Shown: positions 14,676 through 22,501, numbered from the stretch's first letter. The stretch is DNA of 23,092 nucleotides from Chloroflexi bacterium UBA4730 (GCA_002404155.1 DHJC01000074.1:3067-26158); one strand, 5' to 3'. Numbers and translations are program-made. Notes: generated by a model from the letters alone, not told the origin.

Positions 14676-16195
14676 ACGAGCGCGATCAAGACAGCCTCGG
14701 GATCGCGCTTGCCCGCGCGATCGATACGCAGCGGGTCCGGGAGACGCCGTTCCCGTCCTCGCGCCTCGCATCGCGGCTCGCGCCGGCGACCAAGCGCGGC
14801 TTCACCGTCCAGCTTGCGCTCGCGGTGGCGCTCATCACGCTCGGCGCGGCCGGGGCGCTCCTCGGGCAGACGGATCTCACCCAGGTCGCGTCGGTCGCGA
14901 GCGGTCCGAGGCTCGGTCCGGTCACGCGCGCGGCGCCGGGCGCGGCGGTCGTCGTCGGCCATATCGAGGACGCGATCAACCCCATCACCGCGCGCTACGT
15001 CGAGCGGGTCATCGCCGACGCCCAGGCCGCGGGCGCGCCGGCGGTCGTGTTCACGATCAACACGCCAGGCGGGCTGATCGACTCGACGTATCGGATCACG
15101 ACAGACTTCCTCAACGCACCGCTGCCGGTCGTGACGTACGTCGCGCCGTCGGGCGGGCGGGCGGCCTCCGCCGGCACGTTCATCACCATGGCCGGGGCGA
15201 TCGCGGCGATGGCGCCGGCGACGAACATCGGTGCGGCACACCCGGTGGACAGCTCGGGCGGAGACATCCAAGGGGACCTGCGGCTCAAGGCGGAGAACGA
15301 CGCGGCGGCGCAGATCACGAAGATCGCGAAGGCCCGCGGCCGCAACCAGCAATGGGCCGAGGACGCCGTGCGCAACAGCGTGAGCGTCCGCGACGACGAG
15401 GCGCTCCAGCTCAACGTCGTGGACCTCATCGCGCGGGATCTGCCGGACCTCCTCGCCCAGATCGACGGCCGCACGGTGCAGGTGAACGGCCAGGCGGTCC
15501 AGTTGGCGACGAAGAGCGCCGCCATCGACGACGACGGCATGAATTTTTTCGAGACGATGCTCCATTTCGTCGTGGACCCGCAGATCGCGCTGCTGATGTT
15601 CACGATCGGCACGTACGGGCTCATCTTCGAGCTCTCGAACCCCGGCCTGATCTTCCCGGGGATCATCGGCGTCATCGCGATCGTGATGGCGCTCTTCTCG
15701 TTCGGCACGCTTGACGCGAACGCCACCGGGATCGCGCTCATGATCTTCTCGCTCGTCCTGTTCATCGCGGAGGTGAAGGTGGTGAGCCACGGGCTGCTGC
15801 TCGCGGGCGGGATCGTTTCGCTGCTCCTCGGCGCGATCATCGTGTTCCCGCCCGGGCGGCCCACGTTCCCCGGGCTCCGCTACACCGCCGATCCGGTGAC
15901 GCTCCTCCTCGTCGTCGGGACGGCCGCCCTCTTCTTCGCGGTGGTCGTGCGGATGGCGGTGGGGTTCCAGCGCCTGCCGGTCGCGAGCGGCGCGGCGTTG
16001 CTGGTCGGCTCGTTGGGCGTCGCCAAGACCGAGCTCGCGCCCGCGGGGATCGTGCGCGCCGGCGGGGATGAGTGGAGCGCGGTCAGCGAAGGCGGGGCGA
16101 TCCCGCAGGGGGCCGCGGTGCGAGTGCGGCGGATCGATGGCTTGCGACTTATCGTCGGCCCGGAGGCGTCGTCCTCCGGAAGAAGGGAAAGCTGA
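14672..16195 (+). CDS. NfeD-family membrane serine protease with cytoplasmic N-terminal extension
   Basis: A 507-residue membrane protein starting at ATG 14672, overlapping the sigma stop by 4 bases. Residues 1-43 are a charged cytoplasmic segment, 46-65 a single hydrophobic helix, and about 90-262 a ClpP/SppA-like protease domain: GHIEDAINP, INTPGGLIDST, then GGRAASAGTF with nucleophile S166 and a candidate general-base lysine K206 (RLKAEND), about 40 residues on as in NfeD/1510-N proteases. Residues about 295-425 carry four to five membrane helices. The C-terminal 70 residues form a small OB-fold NfeD domain (GVAKTELAPAGIVRAGGDEW, GAAVRVRRIDGLRLIV). NfeD proteases usually begin with a plain signal peptide, so the extension is unusual. 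The next gene is a slipin, the usual NfeD partner. Confidence 0.9.
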   Translation: MNERDQDSLGIALARAIDTQRVRETPFPSSRLASRLAPATKRGFTVQLALAVALITLGAAGALLGQTDLTQVASVASGPRLGPVTRAAPGAAVVVGHIEDAINPITARYVERVIADAQAAGAPAVVFTINTPGGLIDSTYRITTDFLNAPLPVVTYVAPSGGRAASAGTFITMAGAIAAMAPATNIGAAHPVDSSGGDIQGDLRLKAENDAAAQITKIAKARGRNQQWAEDAVRNSVSVRDDEALQLNVVDLIARDLPDLLAQIDGRTVQVNGQAVQLATKSAAIDDDGMNFFETMLHFVVDPQIALLMFTIGTYGLIFELSNPGLIFPGIIGVIAIVMALFSFGTLDANATGIALMIFSLVLFIAEVKVVSHGLLLAGGIVSLLLGAIIVFPPGRPTFPGLRYTADPVTLLLVVGTAALFFAVVVRMAVGFQRLPVASGAALLVGSLGVAKTELAPAGIVRAGGDEWSAVSEGGAIPQGAAVRVRRIDGLRLIVGPEASSSGRRES

Positions 16196-17076
16196 TGTCA
16201 ACCGAGCTCGTTGCTCTTGCGTTCGTCCTGGTCATCGCGCTCTTGGTCCTGCGGACGGTGGTCCACATCGTCCCCGAGTACCAACGGCTCGTCGTGTTCG
16301 CCCTGGGCCGCTACCAGAAGACGGCCGGTCCAGGCCTGGTGCTGCTGCTCCCGCCACCGATCCAGAGCTCCATGACGGTGGACCTCCGTGAGTTCAGCGT
16401 CGAGATCCCGCAGCAGACCTGCATCACCAAGGACAACGCGACGATCTCGATCGACTTCCTCATCTTCCAGCAGGTCGTCGAGGCGTCCGACTCGGTGATC
16501 AAGGTCCAGAACTTCCGCCAGCAGGTTCAGCAGATCGCCTCGACCACGCTTCGCGCGGTCATCGGCGATCTGGTGCTGGATGACGCGTTCGCCAAGCGCG
16601 AGCAGATGAACGAGGTCCTGCGCATCAAGCTCGACGACGAGACCCATCGCTGGGGCGTGAAGGTGAATCGCGTCGAGATCCGCGAGATCGTCCCGCCACG
16701 TGAGATCCAGGAGGCGATGACCCGGCAGATGACCGCCGAGCGGATCCGCCGCGCGTCGGTGACCGAGGCCGAAGGCAAGCGGGCCTCCGCGATCCTCGTC
16801 GCCGAGGGCGACAAGCAGTCGAACATCCTCCAGGCCGAAGGTGCCCGCCAGTCCGCCATCCTGCGCGCGGAAGGATTCGCCCTTGCGCTCGGCAAGATCA
16901 ACGAGACCGCGATGACCGCGGACGCCCGGACCATCACGCTGCAGTACTTCGAGGCGCTGAAGGCGCTCGGCGCTTCGCCGGCCACGAAGTTCGTCATCCC
17001 GACGGAGTTCAGCGCGCTCGCCGCACCCCTTGCCGCGATGGCGCGGAGCGCGGCCGAGCCGCCGGCGAAGGGCTAG
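16195..17076 (+). CDS. Slipin / stomatin-prohibitin (SPFH) family membrane protein
   Basis: A 293-residue protein from ATG 16195 (TGATG overlap with the NfeD gene), preceded by AGAAGGGAAA. It has an N-terminal membrane helix (about 5-25), then the SPFH domain (IVPEYQRLVVFALGRYQKTA, GPGLVLLLPPPIQS, VDLREFSVEIPQQTCITKDNA, VNRVEIREIVPP) and a coiled-coil with EAEGKRASAILVAEGDKQSN and AEGARQSAILRAEG repeats. The tail FVIPTEFSALAAPLAAM resembles that of other bacterial slipins, which assemble into large membrane rings and pair with NfeD proteases in membrane quality control or lipid-domain organisation. Here the pair sits under the same coupled transcript as an ECF sigma factor. Confidence 0.93.
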   Translation: MSTELVALAFVLVIALLVLRTVVHIVPEYQRLVVFALGRYQKTAGPGLVLLLPPPIQSSMTVDLREFSVEIPQQTCITKDNATISIDFLIFQQVVEASDSVIKVQNFRQQVQQIASTTLRAVIGDLVLDDAFAKREQMNEVLRIKLDDETHRWGVKVNRVEIREIVPPREIQEAMTRQMTAERIRRASVTEAEGKRASAILVAEGDKQSNILQAEGARQSAILRAEGFALALGKINETAMTADARTITLQYFEALKALGASPATKFVIPTEFSALAAPLAAMARSAAEPPAKG

Positions 17077-17079
17077 GCG

Positions 17080-17298
17080 TTAGCGGCCGCGGGGGCGGAC
17101 GAAGGGAAGGCGCGACCGGCCAGGAGGCGCGCTGTCCCCGCGATCCGCTTCCGCGAGCCGGACCGCCATCGGTCGGGCGAGCCGCCGTTGACCGAACGGC
17201 GAGTACACGCGCGGTGGGGTGTCGCGGCGCGGCGCGCGGAGGGCTGCTCGCGCGCCGCCCGCGGACGAAGGAAGGGGAAAGGCGATGGCGATGGCCAC
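17080..17298 (-). CDS. Small SOS-controlled protein of unknown function (72 aa)
   Basis: This short ORF starts at GTG 17298 with GAGGTGA 4 bases upstream and ends in TAA at 17082. It encodes 72 residues: MAIAIAFPLPSSAGGARAAL, an Arg-rich middle (RAPRRDTPPRVYSPFGQRRL), then ARPMAVRLAEADRGDSAPP and GRSRLPFVRPRGR. It is basic, Pro/Arg-rich and has no membrane helix or signal peptide. G/C-ending codons are consistent with coding but weak evidence in DNA this rich. The best support is the ribosome site plus a near-consensus sigma-70 promoter with two LexA-type boxes reading straight into it. I do not recognise the family. It lacks the hydrophobic helix of SOS-induced membrane toxins such as TisB. 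Convergent with the slipin gene, 3 bases apart. Confidence 0.6.
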   Translation of the reverse strand: MAIAIAFPLPSSAGGARAALRAPRRDTPPRVYSPFGQRRLARPMAVRLAEADRGDSAPPGRSRLPFVRPRGR

Positions 17299-17345
17299 GG
17301 TTCACCTCGTGACGGCGGATTTTGCCGGTTCTGAAGGCTCCCCTT

Positions 17346-17359
17346 CGAACAGACGTTCG
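17346..17359 (-). promoter_or_regulatory. LexA-type SOS box 1
   Basis: CGAACAGACGTTCG on the + strand is a perfect GAAC-N4-GTTC palindrome with matching C/G flanks, the motif bound by LexA in Gram-positive-related bacteria. It lies just downstream of the -10 element of the - strand promoter, where binding would block transcription. Confidence 0.8.
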
Positions 17360-17360
17360 C

Positions 17361-17388
17361 ATCATAGAACGCGTGTTCGAACTGTCAA
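17361..17388 (-). promoter_or_regulatory. Sigma-70 promoter for the small SOS gene
   Basis: On the - strand TTGACA (17388-17383, perfect -35) and TATGAT (17366-17361, five of six for -10) are separated by 16 bases. The predicted start is near 17354, leaving a leader of about 55 bases before GTG 17298. Both LexA-type boxes overlap or abut the promoter. Confidence 0.8.
17367..17378 (-). promoter_or_regulatory. LexA-type SOS box 2
   Basis: GAACGCGTGTTC is a second perfect GAAC-N4-GTTC palindrome, lying entirely within the spacer between the -35 and -10 elements. Its centre is 20 bp (about two helical turns) from that of box 1, so two LexA dimers would sit on the same face. Confidence 0.8.
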
Positions 17389-17398
17389 GGGCCCTTGA
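17385..17398. repeat. 14-bp perfect palindrome at the divergent promoter
   Basis: TCAAGGGCCCTTGA is self-complementary over 14 bases. It overlaps the -35 element of the - strand SOS promoter by four bases and ends 6 bases before GTG 17405 of the + strand ligase-like gene. It may be an operator for an additional regulator or a short hairpin at the + strand ribosome site. Confidence 0.5.
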
Positions 17399-17404
17399 GC
17401 AGGC

Positions 17405-18025
17405 GTGAAATACTCGGTTTCGGTGGAGTCAACCGCAGTCGGCGTGGGCCTCGCCCCGCAGCGCCCGAAGCCGGTCCGGGAGCAAGCGGAGCTGCCGAAC
17501 CACATCCTCGAGCCGGCCTGGCAAGGGACCCGGGTGCTCGTCCGGATCGGCCACGATGGGCCGCGCTTCGTCGGCTACGACGGGCCGGTCGATGGGTTCC
17601 GCGAGCTCTTCGACGCGATCCAGGCGGAGACGCGCTGCACGTCCGCGATCCTCGACGGCGTGCTCGTCACCAACTGGGAGGACGATCGCGATCTCGAGGT
17701 CGACCCGCAGGGGAACGCCTTCACTCGCGAGTCACCGCGCCGGCAGATCTTCAGCGCCTTCGATCTGCTCGAGGTCGACGGCGACCCGTTGCTCGGGGTG
17801 CCGCTCCTCGAGCGCAAGCGGCATCTCGAAGGCCTCGTGACGCCGAGCCCGAACGTCCGGCTCACCGCGTACGTCACCCGCGGACTCCGCGCGTGGCGCG
17901 AAACGCTCACCGGTCTTGGATTCACGCGTGTCGTGTTGAAGGATTGGAACAGCCCATACTCGCCGGGCCAGACGGCGAGCTCGTGGTTGGTCGTGGACAA
18001 GCTCAACCCACCGAAACTGAAATGA
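17405..18025 (+). CDS. Catalytically degenerate ATP-dependent DNA ligase-like protein
   Basis: A 206-residue protein from GTG 17405 that follows the layout of the adenylation domain of ATP-dependent (LigD-type) DNA ligases but without its chemistry. Motif I, normally EPKxDG with the AMP-accepting lysine, reads EPAWQG (36-41): alanine replaces Lys, glutamine replaces Asp. FVGYDG (56-61) replaces the usual RNG-type motif III, ILDGVLV (83-88) has Val for the metal-binding Glu, while SAFDLLEVDGDPLL, LLERKRHLE, RVVLKDWNSPYSPGQ and WLVVDK retain the later landmarks. No OB domain follows. It probably binds DNA, nucleotide or a protein partner instead of sealing nicks. It lies just downstream of the LexA boxes and 16 bases before gdh. 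Confidence 0.7.
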   Translation: MKYSVSVESTAVGVGLAPQRPKPVREQAELPNHILEPAWQGTRVLVRIGHDGPRFVGYDGPVDGFRELFDAIQAETRCTSAILDGVLVTNWEDDRDLEVDPQGNAFTRESPRRQIFSAFDLLEVDGDPLLGVPLLERKRHLEGLVTPSPNVRLTAYVTRGLRAWRETLTGLGFTRVVLKDWNSPYSPGQTASSWLVVDKLNPPKLK

Positions 18026-18041
18026 ACAAGGAGACCAGCGC

Positions 18042-19313
18042 ATGACGTCCGCAGCCGTCATCGATCACACCCAACGCGACCCGTGGGAGGTCGCGACCGA
18101 GCAGTTCGACACCGCGGCCGACAAGCTGCACCTGGACCCGAACATGCGCGGCATCCTCCGCGAGTGCCAGCGCGAGCTCACGGTCCACTTCCCGGTCCGG
18201 ATGCACGACGGCGCGGTGAAGGTCTTCACCGGGTACCGGGTCCAGCACAACACCTCGCGCGGCCCAGGGAAGGGCGGCATCCGCTACCATCCGAGCGCGT
18301 CGTTGGGCGAGGTCAAGGCCCTGGCGATGTGGATGACCTGGAAGTGCGCGGTCGTCGGGATCCCGTACGGCGGGGCCAAGGGTGCGGTGATCTGCGACCC
18401 CAAGACCATGACCTTGCAGCAGCTCGAGACCCTCACTCGCCGCTACACGACGGAGATCGCGATCCTCATCGGACCGGAGCGCGACATCCCGGCCCCCGAC
18501 CTGGGCACGAACGCCCAGACGATGGCCTGGATCATGGACACCTACTCGATGCACGCCGGCCACACCGTCCCTGCGGTCGTGACCGGAAAGCCGCTCTCGA
18601 TCGGCGGCAGCGAGGGCCGCAACGAGGCCACCGCGCGAGGCGCCGTCTACACGATCATCGAAGCCTCGAAGCACCTCGGCCTCGACCTCGAAGGCGCGCG
18701 GGTGGTCGTCCAGGGCTTCGGGAACGCCGGCTCGTTCTCGGCCAAGCTCATGGCCGAGCTCGGTGCGGTGATCGTCGGACTCTCCGACACGCAAGGCGGC
18801 ATCCACAACGCCAAGGGCCTCGACCCGAACAAGGTGGACGCGTACAAGCGCGAGACCGGCAGCGTCGTCGGTCTCCCGGGTTCGGAAAGGGTGACCAACA
18901 ACGAGCTCCTCGAGCTCGACTGCGACATCCTCATCCCGGCCGCGATCGAGAACCAGATCGGCGAGCACAACGCGCCGAAGATCACGGCGAAGCTCGTCGC
19001 GGAGGCTGCGAACGGGCCGACCAGCCCCGAAGCCGACCGGATCCTCTACGACAAGGGCGTGTTCATGATCCCGGACATCCTCTGCAACGCGGGCGGCGTC
19101 ACGGTCTCGTACTTCGAATGGGTCCAGGATCTCCAGAACCTGTTCTGGCGCGAGGCCACGATCAACGCCCGGCTCAAAGAGGTCATGGTGCGGTCGTTCA
19201 ACGACGTGCTGCAGATGTCGTTGAAGCACAAGGTCCACATGCGGACGGCCGCGTACATGGTGGCCGTCGCTCGCGTAGCCGAGGCGACCCTGACGCGCGG
19301 CATTTACCCGTGA
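18042..19313 (+). CDS. gdhA: Glutamate dehydrogenase (Glu/Leu/Phe/Val dehydrogenase family)
   Basis: A 423-residue NAD(P)-dependent dehydrogenase that interconverts glutamate with 2-oxoglutarate and ammonia. ATG 18042 has AAGGAG about 8 bases upstream. Seen: the substrate region VFTGYRVQHNTSRGPGKGGIR, catalytic lysine K113 in GIPYGGAKGAV, PERDIPAPDLGTNAQTMAWI with the catalytic Asp, STVTGKP-like AVVTGKPLSIGGSEGRNEATARG, the Rossmann loop QGFGNAGS (224-231), and AAIENQI plus EAANGPTSPEAD. The length and C-terminal NAGGVTVSYFEWVQDLQNLFW segment match hexameric class GDHs. Cofactor preference cannot be read with confidence. It may share a transcript with the ligase-like gene, although the functions seem unrelated. 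Confidence 0.94.
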   Translation: MTSAAVIDHTQRDPWEVATEQFDTAADKLHLDPNMRGILRECQRELTVHFPVRMHDGAVKVFTGYRVQHNTSRGPGKGGIRYHPSASLGEVKALAMWMTWKCAVVGIPYGGAKGAVICDPKTMTLQQLETLTRRYTTEIAILIGPERDIPAPDLGTNAQTMAWIMDTYSMHAGHTVPAVVTGKPLSIGGSEGRNEATARGAVYTIIEASKHLGLDLEGARVVVQGFGNAGSFSAKLMAELGAVIVGLSDTQGGIHNAKGLDPNKVDAYKRETGSVVGLPGSERVTNNELLELDCDILIPAAIENQIGEHNAPKITAKLVAEAANGPTSPEADRILYDKGVFMIPDILCNAGGVTVSYFEWVQDLQNLFWREATINARLKEVMVRSFNDVLQMSLKHKVHMRTAAYMVAVARVAEATLTRGIYP

Positions 19314-19427
19314 GAGAGAGCGGCCGCTGACCGCTCGCGGTCACCGGCGCACGAACGACCGGGGTACGTCGTACCCGTAGTGGCGTGCCGCTCCGGCGGA
19401 GCCGGGGCGGCCTAGATCGGCGACCTG
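19314..19427 (+). other. Intergenic region with three short hairpins
   Basis: Between gdhA and dinG are three inverted repeats in series: TGACCGC/GCGGTCA (19328-19343, 2-base loop), GGGTAC/GTACCC (19362-19376, 3-base loop) and GCTCC/GGAGC (19390-19402, 3-base loop). None is followed by a T-run, so they are not standard rho-independent terminators. They may attenuate, stabilise or simply reflect GC richness. Confidence 0.35.
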
Positions 19428-22109
19428 GTGCAAGAGCTCATCGCGGTCGACCTGGAAACGACGGGGTTCGATCCGGAGACGGATCGGATCATCGAGATCG
19501 GCGCCGTACGCGTCCGGCTCACGCCCGAGGGCGCCGATCCGGGCGAGCGCTTCAGTACGTTCGTCGATCCAGGCCGCGACATCGGGTCGGCGATCACGCG
19601 GCTGACCGGGATCCGCGATGCGGACCTCAGCGACGCGCCCACCGTCGAAGCCGCGGTCGCGCGTTTCGCTGCCTTCGCCGGCGATTCGGTCTTCGTCGGG
19701 CATAACGTCGACTTCGATCTCGCCTTTCTCGAGTGGAACGGCTTCGCGCCCGACGCGCAGCGCCTCGACACCGCAGACCTCGCATCGATGCTCCTGCCCT
19801 CGGCGCCCTCGTACGCGCTGCAGCGTCTCGCGGCCGACGACGGCATCGTGCCGGCGGCCGCCCATCGCGCGCTCGACGACGCCCTGACGTGTGCCGCCGT
19901 GCTCGCGAGCCTCGCATCGCGCGCCCGCGCGCTGCCCGCGGCGCTGCTCGAGGAGGCCCGCTCGTATGCCGCGTTCCTCGGCCCGGCCGCGGAGCGGTTC
20001 TTCGCCGACGCGCTCGCTCAATCAGTCCGCCACGGGTGGGAAGCTTCCCCCTTCGCCGGGAACCGAATGGACCTGCGCGTGCCCGCCCCGGCTTCGCCCG
20101 CTCCGGCCGGGCCCCAGTCATTGGATGCGGCGAGCGCGCTCGCGCTCGACGGTCCGCTCGCGCGGTCGATCGATGGATTCGAGGACCGTCCCGAACAGCG
20201 GCAGCTCGCGATCGAGATCGAGCGGACCATGGCCACCGGCGGTGTCCTCGTCGCGGAGGCCGGGACCGGAGTGGGGAAGTCGATCGCGTACGGACTCCCC
20301 GCGCTCGCCCGCTCGCTCGCCGGCGAGCGGGTGATCGTGAGCACCCACACGCTGCCACTTCAGGACCAGCTCGTGCGGAAGGACTTCCCAGACCTCCAGG
20401 CGGCACTCGGGACCGCGGTCCGGGTCTCGGTGCTGAAGGGCCGCTCCAACTACCTCTGCCCCCGGCGGTGGCAGCAGTTCCGCACGCAGGTCGCCACGCG
20501 TGAGGAGGCGCGGCTTGCGCTCAAGACGCTCATCTGGCGGACGACGACGACGAGCGGCGACCGCGCGGAGCTCAATCTCCTCGGCGGAGAGAGCGCCCTC
20601 TGGTCGCGCGTGTCGGCGGACGATGAGACCTGCACGAGCCGCCGCTGCGCCGCGACGCGCGGCGGCTGCTACCTCGAGCGCGCGCGGAGCGCGGCCGCGG
20701 AGTCGGGCGTCGTCGTGGTGAACCACGCGCTCCTGCTTCACGACGCGCGCGGCGGCGGCAACCTGCTGCCTGACGCGGACCACGTTGTCGTGGACGAGGC
20801 CCATCACCTCGAGGACGTCGCCTCGGACGCGTTCGGCTTCAAGCTCGAGACCTGGCGGACGCGGCGCGATCTCGAGCGCATCGCGCACTCGCCGCTCCTG
20901 ATGACCGCGCTCAAGCACGAAGATGCGTCGCGCGTCGAGGCGGCACAGACGCTCCGCGAGGAGGTGGTCCGGGCGGCAGCGACCTCGAACGAGACCTTCG
21001 CCGCGCTTGGCACGCTCGTGCCCGACGGCGTCGATCGGCTGCGCATCACCGCCGGATTCCGCGCGAGCGACGACCGCTGGCTCCCGATCGAGCTCGCGGC
21101 CGAGCGGATGGCCGATGCGCTCGCGGGCATTCGCGCGTCTGGCGATCGCCTGGCGGCGCGCGGCGGCGACGAGGACGAGCTCGTCGAGCACGAGAGCGCG
21201 ATGAAGGAGCTCATCGGCGAGCAGGGCGCCATCGAGCACGGCATCCATCAGCCGAAGCCCGGGGAGATCGCCTGGCTCGAGCGGACCCACGACGGGATCG
21301 GCCTGTACGTCGCGCCGGCGCACGTCGGCGGCGCGCTCCGGCGGACCCTGGTGGACCGTCACCGCTCGGTCGTGATGACGTCGGCGACGCTCGGCGTCGC
21401 CGGGACGATGACCTTCACGATGGATCGGCTCGGCGTGAGCGACGTCGCCGGCACGCTCCGGGTCGGCTCGCCGTTCGATCACGCCCGCCAGGCGGTCCTG
21501 ATCGTGCCGTCCGACATCGCGCTTCCGCACGACGATCACTTCGCCGAGGAGGCCGCGGCCATCATCGGCGACGTCGCTCGCGCGCTCAGCGGGCGCACCC
21601 TCGTCCTGTTCACCTCGCATGCGGCGATGCGTGCGGTCGGCCGGCAGCTCGCGGGCCTCGAGGACACCGGCATCGCGGTCCTCACCCAGGGCGTGGACGG
21701 GTCGCGGCGCGCGATCCTCGAGCGCTTCGCCGCGGGCGGGTCTGTGCTCCTCGGAACGCAATCGTTCTGGGAAGGCGTGGACCTTCCGGGCGATCAGCTC
21801 CGCTGCGTCGTCATCGCGAAGCTGCCGTTCCCCGTGCCGGACGATCCGCTCATCCAGGGGCGCTCGGAGCGGTACGACGATCCGTTCCGTGAGTACCAGC
21901 TGCCGCTCGCGGCGCTCCGCCTGCGCCAGGGCTACGGCCGGCTGATCCGCACGAAGACCGATCGCGGCGCCGTCGTCCTGCTCGACCGCCGGGTGATCCT
22001 CCAGGACTACGGCCCGACGTTCCTCGCGTCGCTGCCCGCCGTGCGGGTACACCGCATCCCGAGCGACGGGATCGGGGTCGTCGTCGCGGAGCATTGCGCG
22101 CGCGGATAA
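19428..22109 (+). CDS. dinG: DinG-type exonuclease-helicase (DnaQ-like domain plus Fe-S XPD-like helicase)
   Basis: An 893-residue protein from GTG 19428. Residues 1-165 are a DEDDh exonuclease: DLETTG (8-13), GHNVDFD (91-97) and HRALDDA (146-152). Residues about 245-890 are an XPD/DinG superfamily 2 helicase: Walker A AEAGTGVGKS (276-285), four cysteines C344, C402, C407 and C414 placed as the Fe-S ligands, DEAH (456-459), TSATLG, LGTQSFWEGVDLPG and QGYGRLIRTKTDRG (motif VI). The exonuclease-helicase fusion is the form typical of Gram-positive-type DinG, although in several of those the Fe-S cysteines are missing; here all four remain. DinG unwinds forked DNA, R-loops and DNA-RNA hybrids in damage tolerance. 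No LexA box is seen directly upstream. Confidence 0.93.
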   Translation: MQELIAVDLETTGFDPETDRIIEIGAVRVRLTPEGADPGERFSTFVDPGRDIGSAITRLTGIRDADLSDAPTVEAAVARFAAFAGDSVFVGHNVDFDLAFLEWNGFAPDAQRLDTADLASMLLPSAPSYALQRLAADDGIVPAAAHRALDDALTCAAVLASLASRARALPAALLEEARSYAAFLGPAAERFFADALAQSVRHGWEASPFAGNRMDLRVPAPASPAPAGPQSLDAASALALDGPLARSIDGFEDRPEQRQLAIEIERTMATGGVLVAEAGTGVGKSIAYGLPALARSLAGERVIVSTHTLPLQDQLVRKDFPDLQAALGTAVRVSVLKGRSNYLCPRRWQQFRTQVATREEARLALKTLIWRTTTTSGDRAELNLLGGESALWSRVSADDETCTSRRCAATRGGCYLERARSAAAESGVVVVNHALLLHDARGGGNLLPDADHVVVDEAHHLEDVASDAFGFKLETWRTRRDLERIAHSPLLMTALKHEDASRVEAAQTLREEVVRAAATSNETFAALGTLVPDGVDRLRITAGFRASDDRWLPIELAAERMADALAGIRASGDRLAARGGDEDELVEHESAMKELIGEQGAIEHGIHQPKPGEIAWLERTHDGIGLYVAPAHVGGALRRTLVDRHRSVVMTSATLGVAGTMTFTMDRLGVSDVAGTLRVGSPFDHARQAVLIVPSDIALPHDDHFAEEAAAIIGDVARALSGRTLVLFTSHAAMRAVGRQLAGLEDTGIAVLTQGVDGSRRAILERFAAGGSVLLGTQSFWEGVDLPGDQLRCVVIAKLPFPVPDDPLIQGRSERYDDPFREYQLPLAALRLRQGYGRLIRTKTDRGAVVLLDRRVILQDYGPTFLASLPAVRVHRIPSDGIGVVVAEHCARG

Positions 22110-22116
22110 TCGCCGC

Positions 22117-22434
22117 GTGGAGGCGATTTCCGCGACGCTCATCCGAACCTGACTCGACACGCTGCCGCGGGAGACCCGCGAGTGGCTGTTCCTCCTCCTG
22201 GCCGAGCTCTGCGCCGGGCTGGACGTCTCGCGCCACGACCAGTTCGGGTTCCTGCGCCTTCGTGCCGAGTTCGAGACGTGGGACGAGCCCGTCGGACGCA
22301 CGCTGGCCGAGCTCCGCGACGCGATCGGCACGAACTTGGGGACGGATCCGCACCGCGCACGGAGAGGCCGCCCAGCCCGCTCCAAGAGCTCCGGACCGAC
22401 GATGGGATCGCGCGGCCATCCTGACTTCCGCTAG
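22117..22434 (+). pseudogene. Small unknown ORF interrupted by in-frame TGA
   Basis: From GTG 22117, 7 bases after dinG, the frame reads VEAISATLIRT, then TGA (22150-22152), then 93 further codons to TAG 22434: LDTLPRETREWLFLLLAELC, AGLDVSRHDQFGFLRLRAEF, ETWDEPVGRTLAELRDAIGT and a basic tail (RRGRPARSKS). Codons after the TGA are strongly G/C-ending and amphipathic-helix-like, which suggests a genuine protein. No ATG or GTG follows the TGA before the conserved-looking part, so as written the downstream part is untranslatable without an unusual start or readthrough. A one-base substitution (for example CGA or GGA to TGA) would explain it. I do not recognise the family. Confidence 0.5.
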
Positions 22435-22501
22435 GTGGAAGTTGGCCGGTATCCGGTCGGTATTCGTCGGTCAGAGACTAGTAATAGCCCCAGCGGGGGA
22501 C

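Noticed and set aside
19341..19427. - strand tail reading RHYGYDVPRSFVRR near the gdhA-dinG spacer
   Set aside because: Protein-like composition, but no start codon or ribosome site nearby; the frame only extends as a shadow of dinG.
20118..22385. A 755-codon open frame antisense to dinG
   Set aside because: It is the complement of a clear DinG gene in very GC-rich DNA, where antisense frames stay open by chance; the protein is low-complexity and shows no domain.
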